A DNA stretch of 64,000 bases from positions 1,364,001 to 1,428,000 of the forward strand of contig CP103023.1 of the NCBI GenBank assembly GCA_024752435.1. Reading direction: 5' to 3'. The notes beneath the pieces were generated by a model. That model was not told the DNA's origin. It saw nothing but the letters and a program-made list of their open reading frames with translations, and did no database searches. Source of the stretch: Allantophomopsis cytisporea (taxonomy: Eukaryota > Ascomycota > Leotiomycetes > Phacidiales > Phacidiaceae). Shown in pieces: positions 22,124 to 35,263 of the stretch. Within the stretch, counting starts at the first letter, position 1. Every line of letters begins with the position of its first letter. The translations under genes and the position numbers were made by a program.

Positions 22124-24213
22124 AACGCATCCGATTAACACTCAGGAGACAAAGACAGGGAAACAAGAAGGAAAGAGAAAAGACTGGGGGCCGTAAAGAA
22201 TGTCCATGTAACCGCCTCAAAGATAACTCGAAAGCGACCGTCAAAAAGAAGAAGACAATAGGTAGGCTTCGTACCCTATTCTTCGTCGCTATCGTAGACT
22301 ATTTATCGATACAGAGGAAGAAAAGTTCGATGGAAATGTGTTTTATTCTTAATGACATGTACTCGTAGTCGTCACCGATACGATGCGATAGCCATACATA
22401 GTGGCTTTCGATAACCGTCATTAATGCATACCCCCACCACCTCCCTCTCCGTGCACGCGCTAAAAATAAGTGCTATGATCAACCCCGCTGAAAACGTTCG
22501 AGAAGGAGCACGATGCAGTCCTTGCTCCGCGATATCGGGCCCTGCGAACAGCACTTTCACCTCGGAATGCCTCATCGCAATTCAGGGTATCATATATTTT
22601 CCATATCTTGCACGCAAGGCTATATGGACTTTCAGGGGACTTGCGGAGTGCCGCTGTCGGAGGTAAGGGGTTGCGATGTGCGGCCAACGGTGGAGTTGGA
22701 GAGGTGTGTCGGAGCTGTCGTGTGACTGTAGAGAGGCTTAAAGCGTGGAAGATGTGTGTATCGCTGTGAGAATTTTCCGGTGGAAATGAACTCTGGGATC
22801 TTTAGGCTTGGCTATAACTTCATATGTAAAGTATTAGATATACATGTAGCTATGCATGTATGAAATAAGTATACCCTTTATGAGAGAGGACAATATTATG
22901 TCAGGATATTCTTGAGGAAGATATCAAAGTAATCGTCGATCACTCAAGACTTTGTATCATTTCACGGAGAAATAGAAGAACTCTTATGCTTCCTATGGAT
23001 GCATAAAACAACCTACCTTCACCATTATGGATTCGACAAGCAAATCGCCCGTCTAGCTGGCTACCAGTCCCACACAGAATCTCGCAAACGCCTTGAGCTC
23101 CTGCTCCATAGGTGCCGCTTGGCACAATCGTCGTCGTCGTTTTAAATCAAAAGCTTGCCCAACGATCAGGAAGTCGTATACTTTATTTCATATAGGGGTT
23201 TATTCTTATTGAGCCTAAACCAAATCACAGTCTGCTAAGCAATGAGGACAAATAATGTTCCATGTAAAATTATCCACCTTCCTCCGAAAGCATCATCCCA
23301 TACTTTTTTATCGTTGCCTTGATTCCTAATCAACAGACTTAATTGTGCTCTGTGCTGTTCCCAATCATCATCTCAAGAGCTTCATTTCTCACTCAAGACA
23401 TATATATGTTTCTGCATCTTCCCAACTTTGTCACATTGCGAAGATCAACTCTCGCATACTCACAGATTTACATCAACTTGAGAGCACAGATGAGCTTCTC
23501 TATCGCAAGGTGACACTTGACCTCGCTAACTTAAACATTTAGATTATCATAGAACCCAGCTGAATCATGTCAGGAATTTAGGTGGCCGTGGATAAAAGGG
23601 TATATACGTTCATGGCTATCAGGGATATATTCAATAGTAGGAGTTGATAAAATCGAGATATGAAGTAGCTATGTCTTTATGTGACTACGACGTTGAGTAC
23701 ATTTAACTCTCTTCGCTCTCACTCGATATCTCGCTACCGTGGACTGTTTCGCCAATATTTTAACTACCATCTTCATAAACATTACGCATGTGATAAGATA
23801 AATTCTCCACGCTTGTGTCGATGTGCTACCAAGATTTGGGTTTGGCTATTGCCAAGGGTCAATAGATACCCATTTCATACTCTACCAAAACCTAAGCTTG
23901 CGCATCAACCCAATTCGTCCTGCGGAGATCATCATCAAATCATGAACTCACAGATATGTCCAGCTCAAAACTAAATCAAAAGGGTGTCATGATAATATGT
24001 GTATGCAATTAGATCCACGGTTCAATATCTACCCATCTAGTTTTCATATCGTCCAATCCATACACAACGACGCTCTTACCAGACCCACACGTCCATCACA
24101 AAGGCCCAGATCCTATTTCCAGATCCAAATCATTCATTATTATCGAGAAAAAGAGAGAATCTAATATATGTAACAGACATTAAACAAAAAAGACAGCTCC
24201 AGCAACGCCGCAA
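22124..24213. other. Intergenic region, no supported gene
   Basis: About 2.1 kb between two minus-strand genes. It includes the probable promoter of the F-box-like gene, then AT-rich DNA. Frames at 22372-22725 overlap on both strands and show no family signature, so I leave them out. No RNA gene or repeat is evident. Confidence 0.45.
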
Positions 24214-27000
24214 CTACCAAGTAAACATCATCAGCGCCGGATTGAGCGCAACAGGCAGCATGAAATGAGAGAAGACAACAGTAGCGAGTGGATAGATAGC
24301 CGCAAAGTCCGTGATCCTCCAGAAGACGGGGAAGGCGAAGCGGCCAGCGATCATGACGCCCGTAGAAAGCAGGCAAACAATGAATGTGTATTTGAATTTC
24401 TTGAGGAGCTTTGGCATTTCCTTGAAGAATGTAGTGTTCTCAACTTCCTTGGCAGTGGCACCCCATTGGAGATCGATCTCGAAGAAGTGAGACAGCAGTG
24501 CCTGGGAGACGTGTAGCGAGATGCCGCCTAGGAAAACGTTGAAGAGGAGAATCCACTTGAAGTTCTCATACATGGCGCCGAGGAGGGAGCGTTCGCTGAG
24601 GCGGTAGCGGAAGATGGCGAGAGAAACGTTGCCCAGGGCTGTGAAGACGACAATGAGTGAGACATAGACTTTGAACGAGTCGAGGTAGTACTTGTCCAGA
24701 TGGCCTGTGAACCAGCCAAATAGGAAGTAGTTCGCCAGAGTAAGCGGGAAGGCGGCGCCAATGGCGTAGTACGTGCCGATGTATGCTGTGATAGTAATAC
24801 GCGACGTGATCGGGATGTTGGCCCATAGGAATTTGCGGAAAAGAGGTGTTATGGGACCTCTAGTCACCCAGAAGCGGAGCGGGTGGAAGAGAAGCTCGTT
24901 GCAGCCGTATGCGTATTTCTCCCAGCGTGCGAGTTCGTCATATACTGTTAGTGACACGCCCTCCTTGAAGCCGTCGCCAAAGTAGGAAGCTAGGCGGATG
25001 ATGTATCCATTGATCTGCAGACGCAGAGCCATGTCGAAATCTTCAGAGACGTGCGATTCGGACCAGAACTTCTCGTAGCCATCCTCGTCCTCGTAAGAGA
25101 TTCCTTGCATGGCAGACCATCTGAGCAGAGCATTGTGACCGACGAATGGGGAGACATCGCCGTTGGCAACGGTGTATTTGATAGCAGTGTAGATCAAGTT
25201 TGTGAAGAAAGTGACACCATTTTCGAAGAAAGAGTCGGTGACTTGCATAACTCCTGAAGAGCACTGGAGGATACCGACTTCAGGGCACTGCTCCATCTCA
25301 GAACAGGCGTCAAGTAGGCAGTCGACAGGAACACGAGTATCAGAATCAATAAGCAAGATGTAATCGCCCACACGGATATTACCAGCAGCCCAGGCACGTC
25401 CTTCCTCTTCCTCCAATACTGCAGCCAAGCAGTCCTCATATGCGAGATGCTCATCCTCTACGGTCCATCCTTGCGGGCGTTCAACAGCGAGCAGTCTATC
25501 CTCGACCTTGTTGCTGACCATTAGGGCGTAGTTCATGTTCGAAGCCTTCTTGAACTTTCCACGGCGCAGGAAAGCCTTCTCACCCTCGTTCTCCGGCTTG
25601 GGGTTGTGCTTCGGACGAGCGACCCAGCCGATGCTGTGTTCCTCATAGAAATCACGGCGGTCAGCAGCCTCATCTTCTGAAATCAACTGTAAACCATCAT
25701 CGTTGACGAAAATGTTGGCGGTTCCACCCTGGAGCTCGTAAGTGGAAATGGCGGCCTTCAAGGAGATAATGGTTGGTTCAATGACGGCCTTCAACCCCTC
25801 CTTGTAGACGGGCATTTGGATAGTGACGTGTGGAAGTTGGACTACGTTGCGGTCAAGACGCTTGCTGGGCTTTCCAGAGTAGAACTTGGAGTTGACGTTG
25901 ACCTGGCTGATAGGTCCGAACATCTGAGATAGATTACCAATTATAACTTGGAAAAAGAACTGAAACTGTTAGCGCATAACCCTACAAAGCATATAATAGA
26001 TTACTAACCAAGCTGACGAAAATTTGAGCTGGAACGAAAACAAGGAGTGCGAGTCTTGTGAAGCTCTTATCAATAGCTACTTCCTGAGCCAGTCTGCTCC
26101 AGCCAGATCCTAGAGCAGAAATGAGGAGACAAATGGTTAGGGCGACGAGACAAGAATTGATGAGTTTCAATGGTCGTCTCTCAGTGTGTGCACTTTCAAC
26201 ATCCTGGCCACTCTCGTTATCAGATATAGGGCCAAGATCAACAGTTGAGACTTGAGCGCTCTTCTTCTCGTCCATGTACTCCGACTCCCCATTATCACTC
26301 CAAATCATTTCCATCAAAGACTTCTCGATCTGTTCAGCCCGCTTCAAGAGGAGTTTTGGTTGATCATCCCAGACGACCAAGAACTGTTGATCCTGGATGA
26401 AGGCACCAAAGTGATGCTTCTGGGATCGTGGAAGGTGACTGATACTTGGAAGCACCTGGAGGCGAAGCCCATCAGGGAGTGGGACATAGTCTGCGGTATG
26501 TCTACTCAGGAAGAGCTTGATGACTCTGGTGGTGACAGTCATTGCACACTTGGAAAATGTCAGTATATACCCAATTGGAAATTTGATGAATGTAAATAAC
26601 TCACTCTCACGTTCATGGCAACAACATGTTCGAACAAGCCATTTTCCTCATTGCGCAACTCTATCGGACAACATGCGTAATTGTCCTTCGTCTTCTTGAG
26701 TATCACACCTTCACCCGGGATATTGTTTGCCCATAATCTTTCAAGCTGTTGCTGATGCAGCCAGCTGACCATGACATCCGACTTGATATCCAAAATACTT
26801 TCTCTATTGGAATTTCTAAAATCTCCCTGGGGATAGATGGATGATGGCCGAGAGACCATTGGTGTCCGTCCTGGAGTTACATTGGGTGATGGTGGAGCAA
26901 TGAGATCTGATGTCGGAATAGGTGTTGGTATTGTTTTCTCAGAATCCTTTCCTTTTTGATTCTTCTTACCCGGCAAAACGTATGATTTGAGGGCGTTCAT
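24214..27000 (-). CDS. Membrane GT2-family glycosyltransferase (hyphal growth type)
   Basis: Three minus-strand exons, 27000-26605, 26548-26009 and 25959-24214, give 893 residues. The first ~240 residues are largely polar, then two membrane segments (around 270-330), a GT-A catalytic region, and several C-terminal membrane helices. Motifs: MPVYKE (361-366), LIDSD with Asp517/Asp519, SEDFDM (Glu618/Asp619), and ARW (657-658) in the place of the processive QxxRW signature, with Glu instead of Gln. Family knowledge: this type 2 transferase (the GT2 studied in Zymoseptoria and Fusarium) is required for filamentous growth and infection; its polysaccharide product is uncertain. The join before FFFQVIIGNLSQMFGP restores a conserved membrane segment. 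Introns are 56 and 49 nt. It is distinct from chitin synthases, which carry QRRRW. Confidence 0.9.
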
Positions 27001-29344
27001 GATGGGCGACTTTTGTTGCTGTCGCAAGCAACTAAGGAATGTATGTCGAAATACCTTTGGAAGTAGATGGCTGGAGATACAATCGAAGAAAAAAGAGTGA
27101 TTGATAAATGGTCAGTCACACTCACATATATGTGATAGTAAGTGGAGTGAAGGATAGGATTGGGATGTTGAACGAGAGGCAAGGTGGATAATGTATTACT
27201 ATTAAAGAAGAGCACCACAACATGAGCTTGGCAAGAAATCGCCAGTAGTCTCTGGTAGTGTGAAAAGCAGGAAAGATGGAGGAGAATGGATACACAAGTT
27301 CAATGGTGTTTACTTAGTAAAATTATGGTGGAAATGCAAAGTCGGGGGTGGCAGGAGAGAGAAACTAGGTATGCCTGCAGTAAGTATGTAAGTATATGCC
27401 GGGGGCCTAGATATCGACATTTTTTGACGTTAACATACAATATACATGCTGACAGTCTCTCATCTAGGGTCTACATAGAATAGCTCCGAGAGGATGATGT
27501 GCCCAGTGCCATGGCCTGGGGGTTTGAAAGCGAAGCGGAGATGTTTGTTAGAGTAGCAATAAGTCATGGGCGTTACCTATTGTAGGAGGTCCACAAAAGA
27601 TTGAAGCAATTATGGGATTGTAAACGGACGCGGAAAACGTTAAATGCAGCCATTGTGGCTGGCTACGATGTTAGGAGATTAAGCTACATTGAAAGAGAGA
27701 TAATTGTATTGCACTCAGGTATTCCAGTATGATATAATTGATGCAGCCTGTATGTATGTATGTATGTACTATATGCACAGAAGGGTAGCAGCTGTCCATA
27801 CTATATTTTGCAGGGTGATCGCCTACCCCGTACGGAGTAATATCGAGAGATGCAATCTGCAAAGATACACGAGATGCGGTCAGAAGTTCGCCGCTGACTG
27901 TAGCGTACGAGCGATATCCCTGTTGAAAATCCGAGAATAGAGTGCTAGCTGTTGGAAATGAGGGGGGTCTGTGATGTCTTCACCATTACACAGTACCGCA
28001 GATGCATTGATGGGTTGCACAAAATGAGCTTAAGGTAGAAAGAGTTGAGGAATAAGGTAGAGTAAGTAAATAAGGTAAAAGGTAAATTCACGGTAAAGCA
28101 GCGTAAAGCAACTACCTACACAAGTCAAGGGTGAAAACTTGCCGGCCATTCCGCCCGGTCTTTTCCTCTTTTATCGCTTGTGCTTCTTAATAGATACTTA
28201 GATACCTAGGTACCTTGGAGTAAGACGGAGGCTTGGTGATTGATATCCAGGGGTGTGGTCGTCCATGTGGGAACAGCGTACAGTCGTGGAAAAAACGAGA
28301 ACGCCTCTCAACCCGATTCAAGCTACCAGCCCGCTGCAAGAACGGCGAACGTTCTACATTCTTACCGTCTTCGTATGGAGATGTTGGATTCTCTTGGAAA
28401 TATTGTTGTTAATGGCCAGCGCATCACCGAATTCATGATGCCTTATCTAGACTGACAAACGATACAATACGATAGATCCGATCGCATAGAATGGACAAAT
28501 AAATAAAGTACATACATACATACATACTCCTCACTCCCATACTCAGTGACTTGCGGCACATAATGAAACATACAGGTTGGTCTGGTTAATATCAATGGCA
28601 TAGCAGCCAGGCTGTCAGACATCCCAGAGAGAATGTTCATACGCAGAAGATCTTATCCCGCACAGAAGACTCGTTCATTCATCCATATCCATACATCCAA
28701 CTCTCAATGCCGTCCAGTGCCATTTGATGCTATTTGATGCATCTAGGCTGGAATAAGCTTGAACATAACGTTTTACGCTGAAAATAAGATCAACAAGTGT
28801 CTCAGTATGACCTTATTCGTTAGCGTCGGAGAGAATGCCTACCACCACCACTTTGGAAGTGCCCGTAAAGCCACTTCGTAAGGTTCCGTACACCGTTCGC
28901 ACACTATTTGCACATTTCGATAGTCAATGTTTTAGAGGCTCTCGGGCATTGTTTACTCGATACTGAAGTGGATACTGTACTGGTGAATATTGATACTGTT
29001 AAGCCGGGTCCAAATACAGTCCCTGAGTAGCTGAGAAAGTTGCGTAGAAGACTAAATCAACGAGCAGTGAGAAAAATCACCAAGTGCTGTGCTCAACAAC
29101 GACGAACGATCAACTACCTAAAGTATGACAATTGAAAAACGCAAGCTTTCCTTCCAATCTTGCGATTGGCCGATCCCTCAATCGAGTAGCCAATATGTTT
29201 AGCAGTCTGGCCTGGAAGCTAGTTTGCATGTGCAAAGTATTATGCCATATTTCCAACTTTATGCTAAGGTAATGAACAACACTGCCCCGCCTTCCCAAGC
29301 TCTTCATAATTCGCCCTTCCATCTTGTGTATTCCGTTCCGACAC

Positions 29345-29366
29345 GGTGAGGTGAGGTGAGGTGAGG
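29345..29366. repeat. GGTGA pentanucleotide repeat
   Basis: Four and a fraction perfect tandem units of GGTGA, followed by GAGGT. Isolated in intergenic DNA. Confidence 0.8.
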
Positions 29367-30920
29367 AGGTTAGTACTGACAAGCAACAAATACGGCGTGG
29401 CATGGACGGAGTGATCCACGGCTGATATCGATACGAGACAGCCAAGAGGACTGCTGCACTGCAACGTCGACTCTGCGCAGTACAAGCATGTGCGGCAGGC
29501 AAAGTAAGGTTGAAAGTATATTTATATCTTCTAAGGGTTGAAGAGCACGATTCGAGCCTGTGCACTGATTGGCACTGATTGGTGCTGATGGGCGTCAGAC
29601 AGAGTCATGGAGGCGAAAGCCTCACGCACGTATGTCACTGGTGCTCGTTGTTGTGCTGCATCTAGGATCGTGACAAGTTTTGAGTTGAGAATGAAGAGTG
29701 AGAGGTGGTAAGTCAGCCAATTGCTTATCGCAAGGCGAAAAAGAGAGGCACGAAGAAAAGACAACTTCTGACGGTGACACTGTGTGACAGGCTGTCAATG
29801 TGCTTGTACACATACATACATAAATGAAAAGTCTCACTCAGCGTAAGCATGGTGAAGACTCCGGCCAGGGTCTCCAAATTGAAAACTTCAGAGTTTGTAG
29901 ATCATCGATAGATTTGCAGTCGACTCCTCACTCCCGGATTTACAAAGCCGTGGGGGGGGGAGAAGATCTTCCTTCTCGAATATGTACAAGTACATATGTA
30001 CACCATACTCCGCTCCGTACAATCAATCCTCCGCTCATATGTACTACGTAACATGAATATGGTCTGACTGGTGCAGTCTTAGGGCGATGCCTTGAGGATA
30101 TCTGCAAAACAGAGACATCATCTACGACAGCATACTGCAAGTCTGCACATAGAGAAGTACAAATGTGTACTCGCACTCGATGTATCATGCGCTTGAGCGA
30201 CACCATTCGGCAAAAGAATGTGGTAAGCCAGTCGATACTTATCAGACTACAGCACCTAGCATGCAAGAAAAGCAACGATTTGTTTATTGTTCAATCTTCT
30301 CATCAACCGTTCAAATCTCAAGTTGATCCATCAATCAACAAAATGTTGCACAGTTCGGCAGTGCCCGGTGTACTACGTACAGCTCAGCGCCACCCAATCT
30401 AGCCTGGTCCGCCATCTGGCTCTTCTGTACGGAAGGGAAAATACGAACTAGAATAGACAGTGGCCGCTGGAGGCCGACTTAGAGTCCTCGGACCAGCAGG
30501 ATCGTCGCGCTACCGTAAATCATTACATATCAAGAATAAACCAGGGACGATGGAATCGATAGACGTCGGCGCCAACGATTACGCCATGGCTATAGTATAT
30601 TCTATTGCAACTTGAGAGAACGAAACTTCTCTGGCGATGGGAATGAGGATAGGGATAAGAAGGCGGCTTGGGATTTTGTAAGCTGATACCGTACTCCGAC
30701 AATCTTAGTACGTGGATATGTATAGATACATCCAAACATACATCCGGGACTTGACTCAGGTAGGTAATCTTGATGATAGAGCCGGCATCAATAATACCTG
30801 GTAGAGCGTAGAAGTGCTTCAGTAGTCATCGCGGCCAGAATAATATAGCGCCTCAATGTTGCAGTGCATATGGCTATCACAGCTCATCTCGCATCGCAAG
30901 GAACAATCGTCCAGATTACC

Positions 30921-30947
30921 CGAATCGCACGAATAGCACGAATAGCA
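30921..30947. repeat. Three tandem 9-bp units, CGAATAGCA
   Basis: Three tandem copies; the first reads CGAATCGCA and the others CGAATAGCA. Intergenic, no evident function. Confidence 0.75.
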
Positions 30948-33900
30948 CTTTTGCGGCAATAAACCTATTCTATCTCAACGGAATCAAACGAGTCTCTTCC
31001 CGTGTACAAGCCCATCCATTTGTATTGTATGTAATCGTGCCATTCAGTGTCATCCTCACAATGTCTCGGGTGCGCATGGCGTGACAGCCTCCATCCGTTC
31101 GTTCGTGAGAATTGCGCGTGTCGCTCAGACTCCCTTGCTACTTGGAAATCCTTGTCTCTCGGGATCGCGAGGTAAGGACCGAGCGACCTAGTATTTTGTA
31201 CGGCGTAGAGACCCGACGATTTTCAGACAGTCAAACGCTGCCTCGTGGTGTGCGAGCATCAGAGCGCTACCCATCCATATTCTCCAGTAGTGACACGATA
31301 AAGCCGATGAGATGAGCAAGGCTAGTATGAGTCTTCATGAGTTCGTCCTTACGCCGGCCGATATGATCCCCAAAATCTGCCTGCTTCAGCTCGGGCTGCT
31401 AGGTAGCCCTGCTTGGGCCACTCAATCCAGTATGACATCTAGGCAAGCGCCCAAAAATACGACTGGATAAAGTTCTTATCACGGCACATCATTTCCACGC
31501 TCAATAAGTGAAAGGCTCTCACGGTTTGTCCGTCTCTCAATGCAGTTAATCCGTTTATGTACCTAGCTTACGATCTGAGGCTCTGGACTGTCTCGAAGCG
31601 TCTTTCGGAAAGTGACCATGCATATCATGGCCCCCTCATCGGGACTTGAATTCAGCCTTTCTTTACCATCTTGTCCAACCGAATACCACATTGACGAGCT
31701 TTGCGTGTTCAGTAATTGCCCTTGGCAGTAAGTGCAGATTTTTTAAATTCATATATTGAGGGAGTAAGCTGTATGCACGAAGGGTTACGCAGCGAGGATG
31801 CCACGATAAAATTCCAGATTCTCAATCCGCCTGACTGTTCGAAAGGCAGCTCTGACATGTTCTTTGGGTATTCTTAGTCTGTGAACAAGGGACATCCATA
31901 CACAATACTTACTACATCACTACTTATTCCGTACATATTTTCATGACCTGCAAAATTGTGCTCGAGAGCCTGTTCATCGCAAACCCTAAAGTCCATAGCC
32001 ACGACCTCGAAAAGATTTCTACTCAGCTGGCGCTTCACCCCCGGCGCGCTAGAGTAGCGGGGGAGAAGATCCACCCGTACCGGCGTTGTTCATGGGTAGA
32101 TGTAGTAGGGTCAGGGGTTAGGATGGATTCGAATTCCAATCTGCCGTTGGTGCCCAGATACACCACCATCTTGCGGTTGCAATGGTTTGAGCCCCAACGG
32201 TAGGTTCTTTTCCTCTATTGATTTGCTTGGAGCATTTCAAGCTCTAGTTTCCATACGGCAGCGAAAGTTAACGCTCAATCGCTCATGTTCAAGCTCAGTC
32301 AAGCCTCTTGCTCAACGAGTCTGTTTATGGGTCTCGCACTCTACATGGTGAGAACATGAAACTTTATATTTCCTCCATCACGCACGGAGCAGAACTCTGG
32401 GGACGCCCATCAAGATGTTGGTATCTTTAGATACTCAGGATGGAAATTTCCACATAACGGGTACTTATTGAACATGTGAAGCTGAGATACGTCGCTTGTA
32501 CTCCGGAGCCAATACATATATGCTTCCAACCTTACCCTGTTGCAGGCACCCGCATGGAACTTATGCATGGGCAACATGAATTCACGCTTTGGATCTGGTA
32601 TCAAGGATTTTCAAGTATCAAGCACGGCGATATCAGGGTCTGTGTTGAGCCACATGGCTATTGAAGCCTGGCCATGTTACCATGCCGTTGTGTTTCCCAA
32701 CATCAATATAATTCTTATGAATACTTCGGTTACATTTCTAGCGTACTTTGATATATTTCTCTACCAAGTAAATACCTACTGTATCTTCTGCCAATGTAAG
32801 CTACTTGCACATCTTCCTGCAAGATGTTGTCTGCTAAGGTTAAAAATATACTTGCAGCGTAGGGGAAAGTACGAATGAAATGGCAATATTGTTCCAGAAT
32901 CCTTGATCAGCGGATCGACATGCCACGGCTAATAAATTTGTACTCTAGTACACAATACCCTGTGAGTGTTCCAGAATCGCTTACCCATAATTGGTTTTAT
33001 ATTGCATTTGGGTATATCTTATAAGCGACAATAACGGATATCTTGAATTCCCTTCCACTTAGGTATGGATAAGTCGACACCATAATGTAAGGTGGATACA
33101 CCCATAGGAAGAAGTCTTGAAAGCTTGCAATGTCACATTGATCGTCCTGCAAGTGGTGAAATTATGCCCGTTTCCTGACAGGTCGAAGTTGCTTGGACCA
33201 GGTGTGACTTACACACACCTGACCAGCTTGTACCTGTTTTCTTCGAATTTCAATACAATCTCTAGCTGCGTACTATCTACAACATATTCCCACGCGGCGT
33301 TGTGATTCTCATATTCTGTTTGGAGCTTGTTCAGCAGTTCACACCCACTTTCGATGTCGCATATCGCTCATCTTCTTGAGGTAGCATCTTAGAGCCTCTT
33401 GCAGGACCATGCTAGCCTTTCCGCAATAGCCTCTTTTGGTACCTGGTTCCTAATAGATGAGACCCTGTTGCTGGGATATCTGGCGTGATTTGAAGCCTGA
33501 CCCACTTGCCCGCCGGGCGCTTCGCCAGCTACATGTGAGGGACTCAGCTACTCTAGGCCTTTGCTGTTGCTAGAGTCGCCATTATTCTAGTCCGGTCGAG
33601 ATTTTATGGCAACTCCATTTGATATCACGTTTTAGCTTCTCAAGCGAGTGGTGGCCATGTCATGTGCTAGTATTAATGCTGTGAACAAACGTTGACTGGG
33701 GATTTGTATTTACAAGATATGGTGTAGAACAATTTAGCAAGATTCCATGCAGATTGAATGTTAATAAGAGAACTGAATGTTTTTGGAGCTATGTGAGAAC
33801 GCGCACTGCAGTGAATTGTTAGCAGAACTTACAATGATATCTACATCATCATCCTTGCGATACATAGCTGTAGTGGTGTGTTTGGTACTGCGTTTTGTGA

Positions 33901-35140
33901 CAAGTACTTTTTGTGCTTGGGGAGATAGAAAAAGAGATTCTCTGCTGTAACTTTTACTTGTGATGAATTGCGCTGTTATGAATTGGTTAGGTGAAAAGAT
34001 GATAAAAGTAAACCATGTTCAGGGACCTGATCTTGTAATCATATCGCTGTCAACTTCAACCGGTATCTAGGTAACATAAATTTCTAGCATGTTTGCAATG
34101 AGATGGAGCTTGATTCTTGAAAATTTGGTGACGGGAGATATTAGCCTGGTTGTGATATGGACAATTTTTTCAATAATTTTTGTAAGTTAATATGGATAGG
34201 ATTGGTTTTATTCTAATTGAAAAGAGCATTGTATTCTCTTTTTCGAGGTTCTGACTAATGATTGGATGGAGTTCGAGGATTTTCACTTTTATGAAAGTTA
34301 AACTTATTATCCGACTATTATATACGTATTTGATGTTGGTGTTAACATCCTGTGGTGAGTGCTTAATTTTGTTGTGAGGTGAAGAATCATAAATGAGATT
34401 GATCGGAACGTTGAAGGTACAATTCTATGATACTAGTAGATATATATATTATACTATAACCCCTTTCTAATCAAGTGAATTGACCGAATTCTTCCACTGG
34501 TGTATACATTCTATGTAAGATCCCAATACATTTAACAGAATGAATCCTTCATATCACATGTCAAGGCATTTATTATGATGTTAAAATACTTTTCGGATAA
34601 CGCAAAGGGGAAGTTTTGTCAAGTGCTCTAATGGACCCCTTATTAAAAGCAAAGTCAACCACAGCCATTCTATAACTCTTCATATTGCACATTTCCGTAT
34701 CAGTATATAGGCACTACGAATTTGCATATATATATACTTAGTCTTCAGAGTGAATATTGCTTCATTTCTTCGACCAATTTGGTAACCACATTTTCCTCAA
34801 GGCACGCTTGTAATCAGCCCTATTCTTGTTTTATAATTTGATAATACTTGGAAACTCATGAAAGATTTCGAGGGAAGCAGAGTTGTTCGAAGTCGTTCTT
34901 TTATTCTATATCGAGAAATCTGCTGATTGATTATAAGTTCTCTGTATGTCCCAGACTATATAACAACATTTTAGGTTGAGCAGGAGCATTTCTATAACCA
35001 GTAGAGGTACACACAGAGTTTATCTCCAAGAAGGAAGCATATCTACTGAATTCAAAGATCATAGAAGCTAAGATACTATGCAAAGATTTTCAAACTCTAT
35101 TTACAAGTTAAATATAAGTCTAATTTGTATCAAAGCTGGT

Positions 35141-35258
35141 ACATACGACCATAGACTAAGGAAATCTGGGCATCCCGTCCGCTCTGCCATACATAAACCT
35201 TAGATCGGTAGACTAGTAGTTGGGTGGGTGACCACCAGCGAATCCCTACTGTTGTATG
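35141..35258 (+). rRNA. 5S ribosomal RNA gene
   Basis: The sequence starts ACATACGACCATAGACTAAG and ends CCTACTGTTGTATG, a near-exact fungal 5S rRNA of about 118 nt. The ends ACATACGAC and GTTGTATG pair as helix I. ACTAAGG pairs with CCTTAG in the helix II/III region. The internal promoter section and TTGGGTGGGTGACCACCAGC are intact. A TTTTT run at 35259-35263 is the pol III terminator. Filamentous ascomycetes usually scatter 5S genes singly, as here. No G/C loss that would break a helix is obvious, although the surrounding DNA is very AT-rich. Confidence 0.95.
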
Positions 35259-35263
35259 TTTTT
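35259..35263 (+). terminator. RNA polymerase III terminator of the 5S gene
   Basis: A run of five T immediately after the conserved 5S 3' end GTTGTATG. Confidence 0.85.

Larger units (their letters stand above)
27001..35140. other. 8-kb gene desert, partly AT-rich
   Basis: No protein gene can be supported here. 27001-28250 is the upstream flank of the glycosyltransferase gene. 28500-31000 holds TACA/GTAT runs (27750-27766, 28508-28527), a GGTGA repeat at 29345-29366 and a 9-bp repeat at 30921-30947. From about 32700 to 35140 the sequence is strongly AT-rich with stops in every frame, like mutated repeat DNA, and ends at a 5S rRNA gene. Longer frames such as 29110-29565 (minus) show no conserved motif. 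Confidence 0.5.

Noticed and set aside
32120..32140. GATTCGAATTC near a possible B box
   Set aside because: It is a short palindrome without a T arm, A box or terminator.
27001..35140. Search for an intact transposon, CRISPR array or prophage-like element in the gene desert
   Set aside because: No transposase, reverse transcriptase, long terminal repeats or regularly spaced repeats could be seen; the genome is eukaryotic, so CRISPR is not expected.
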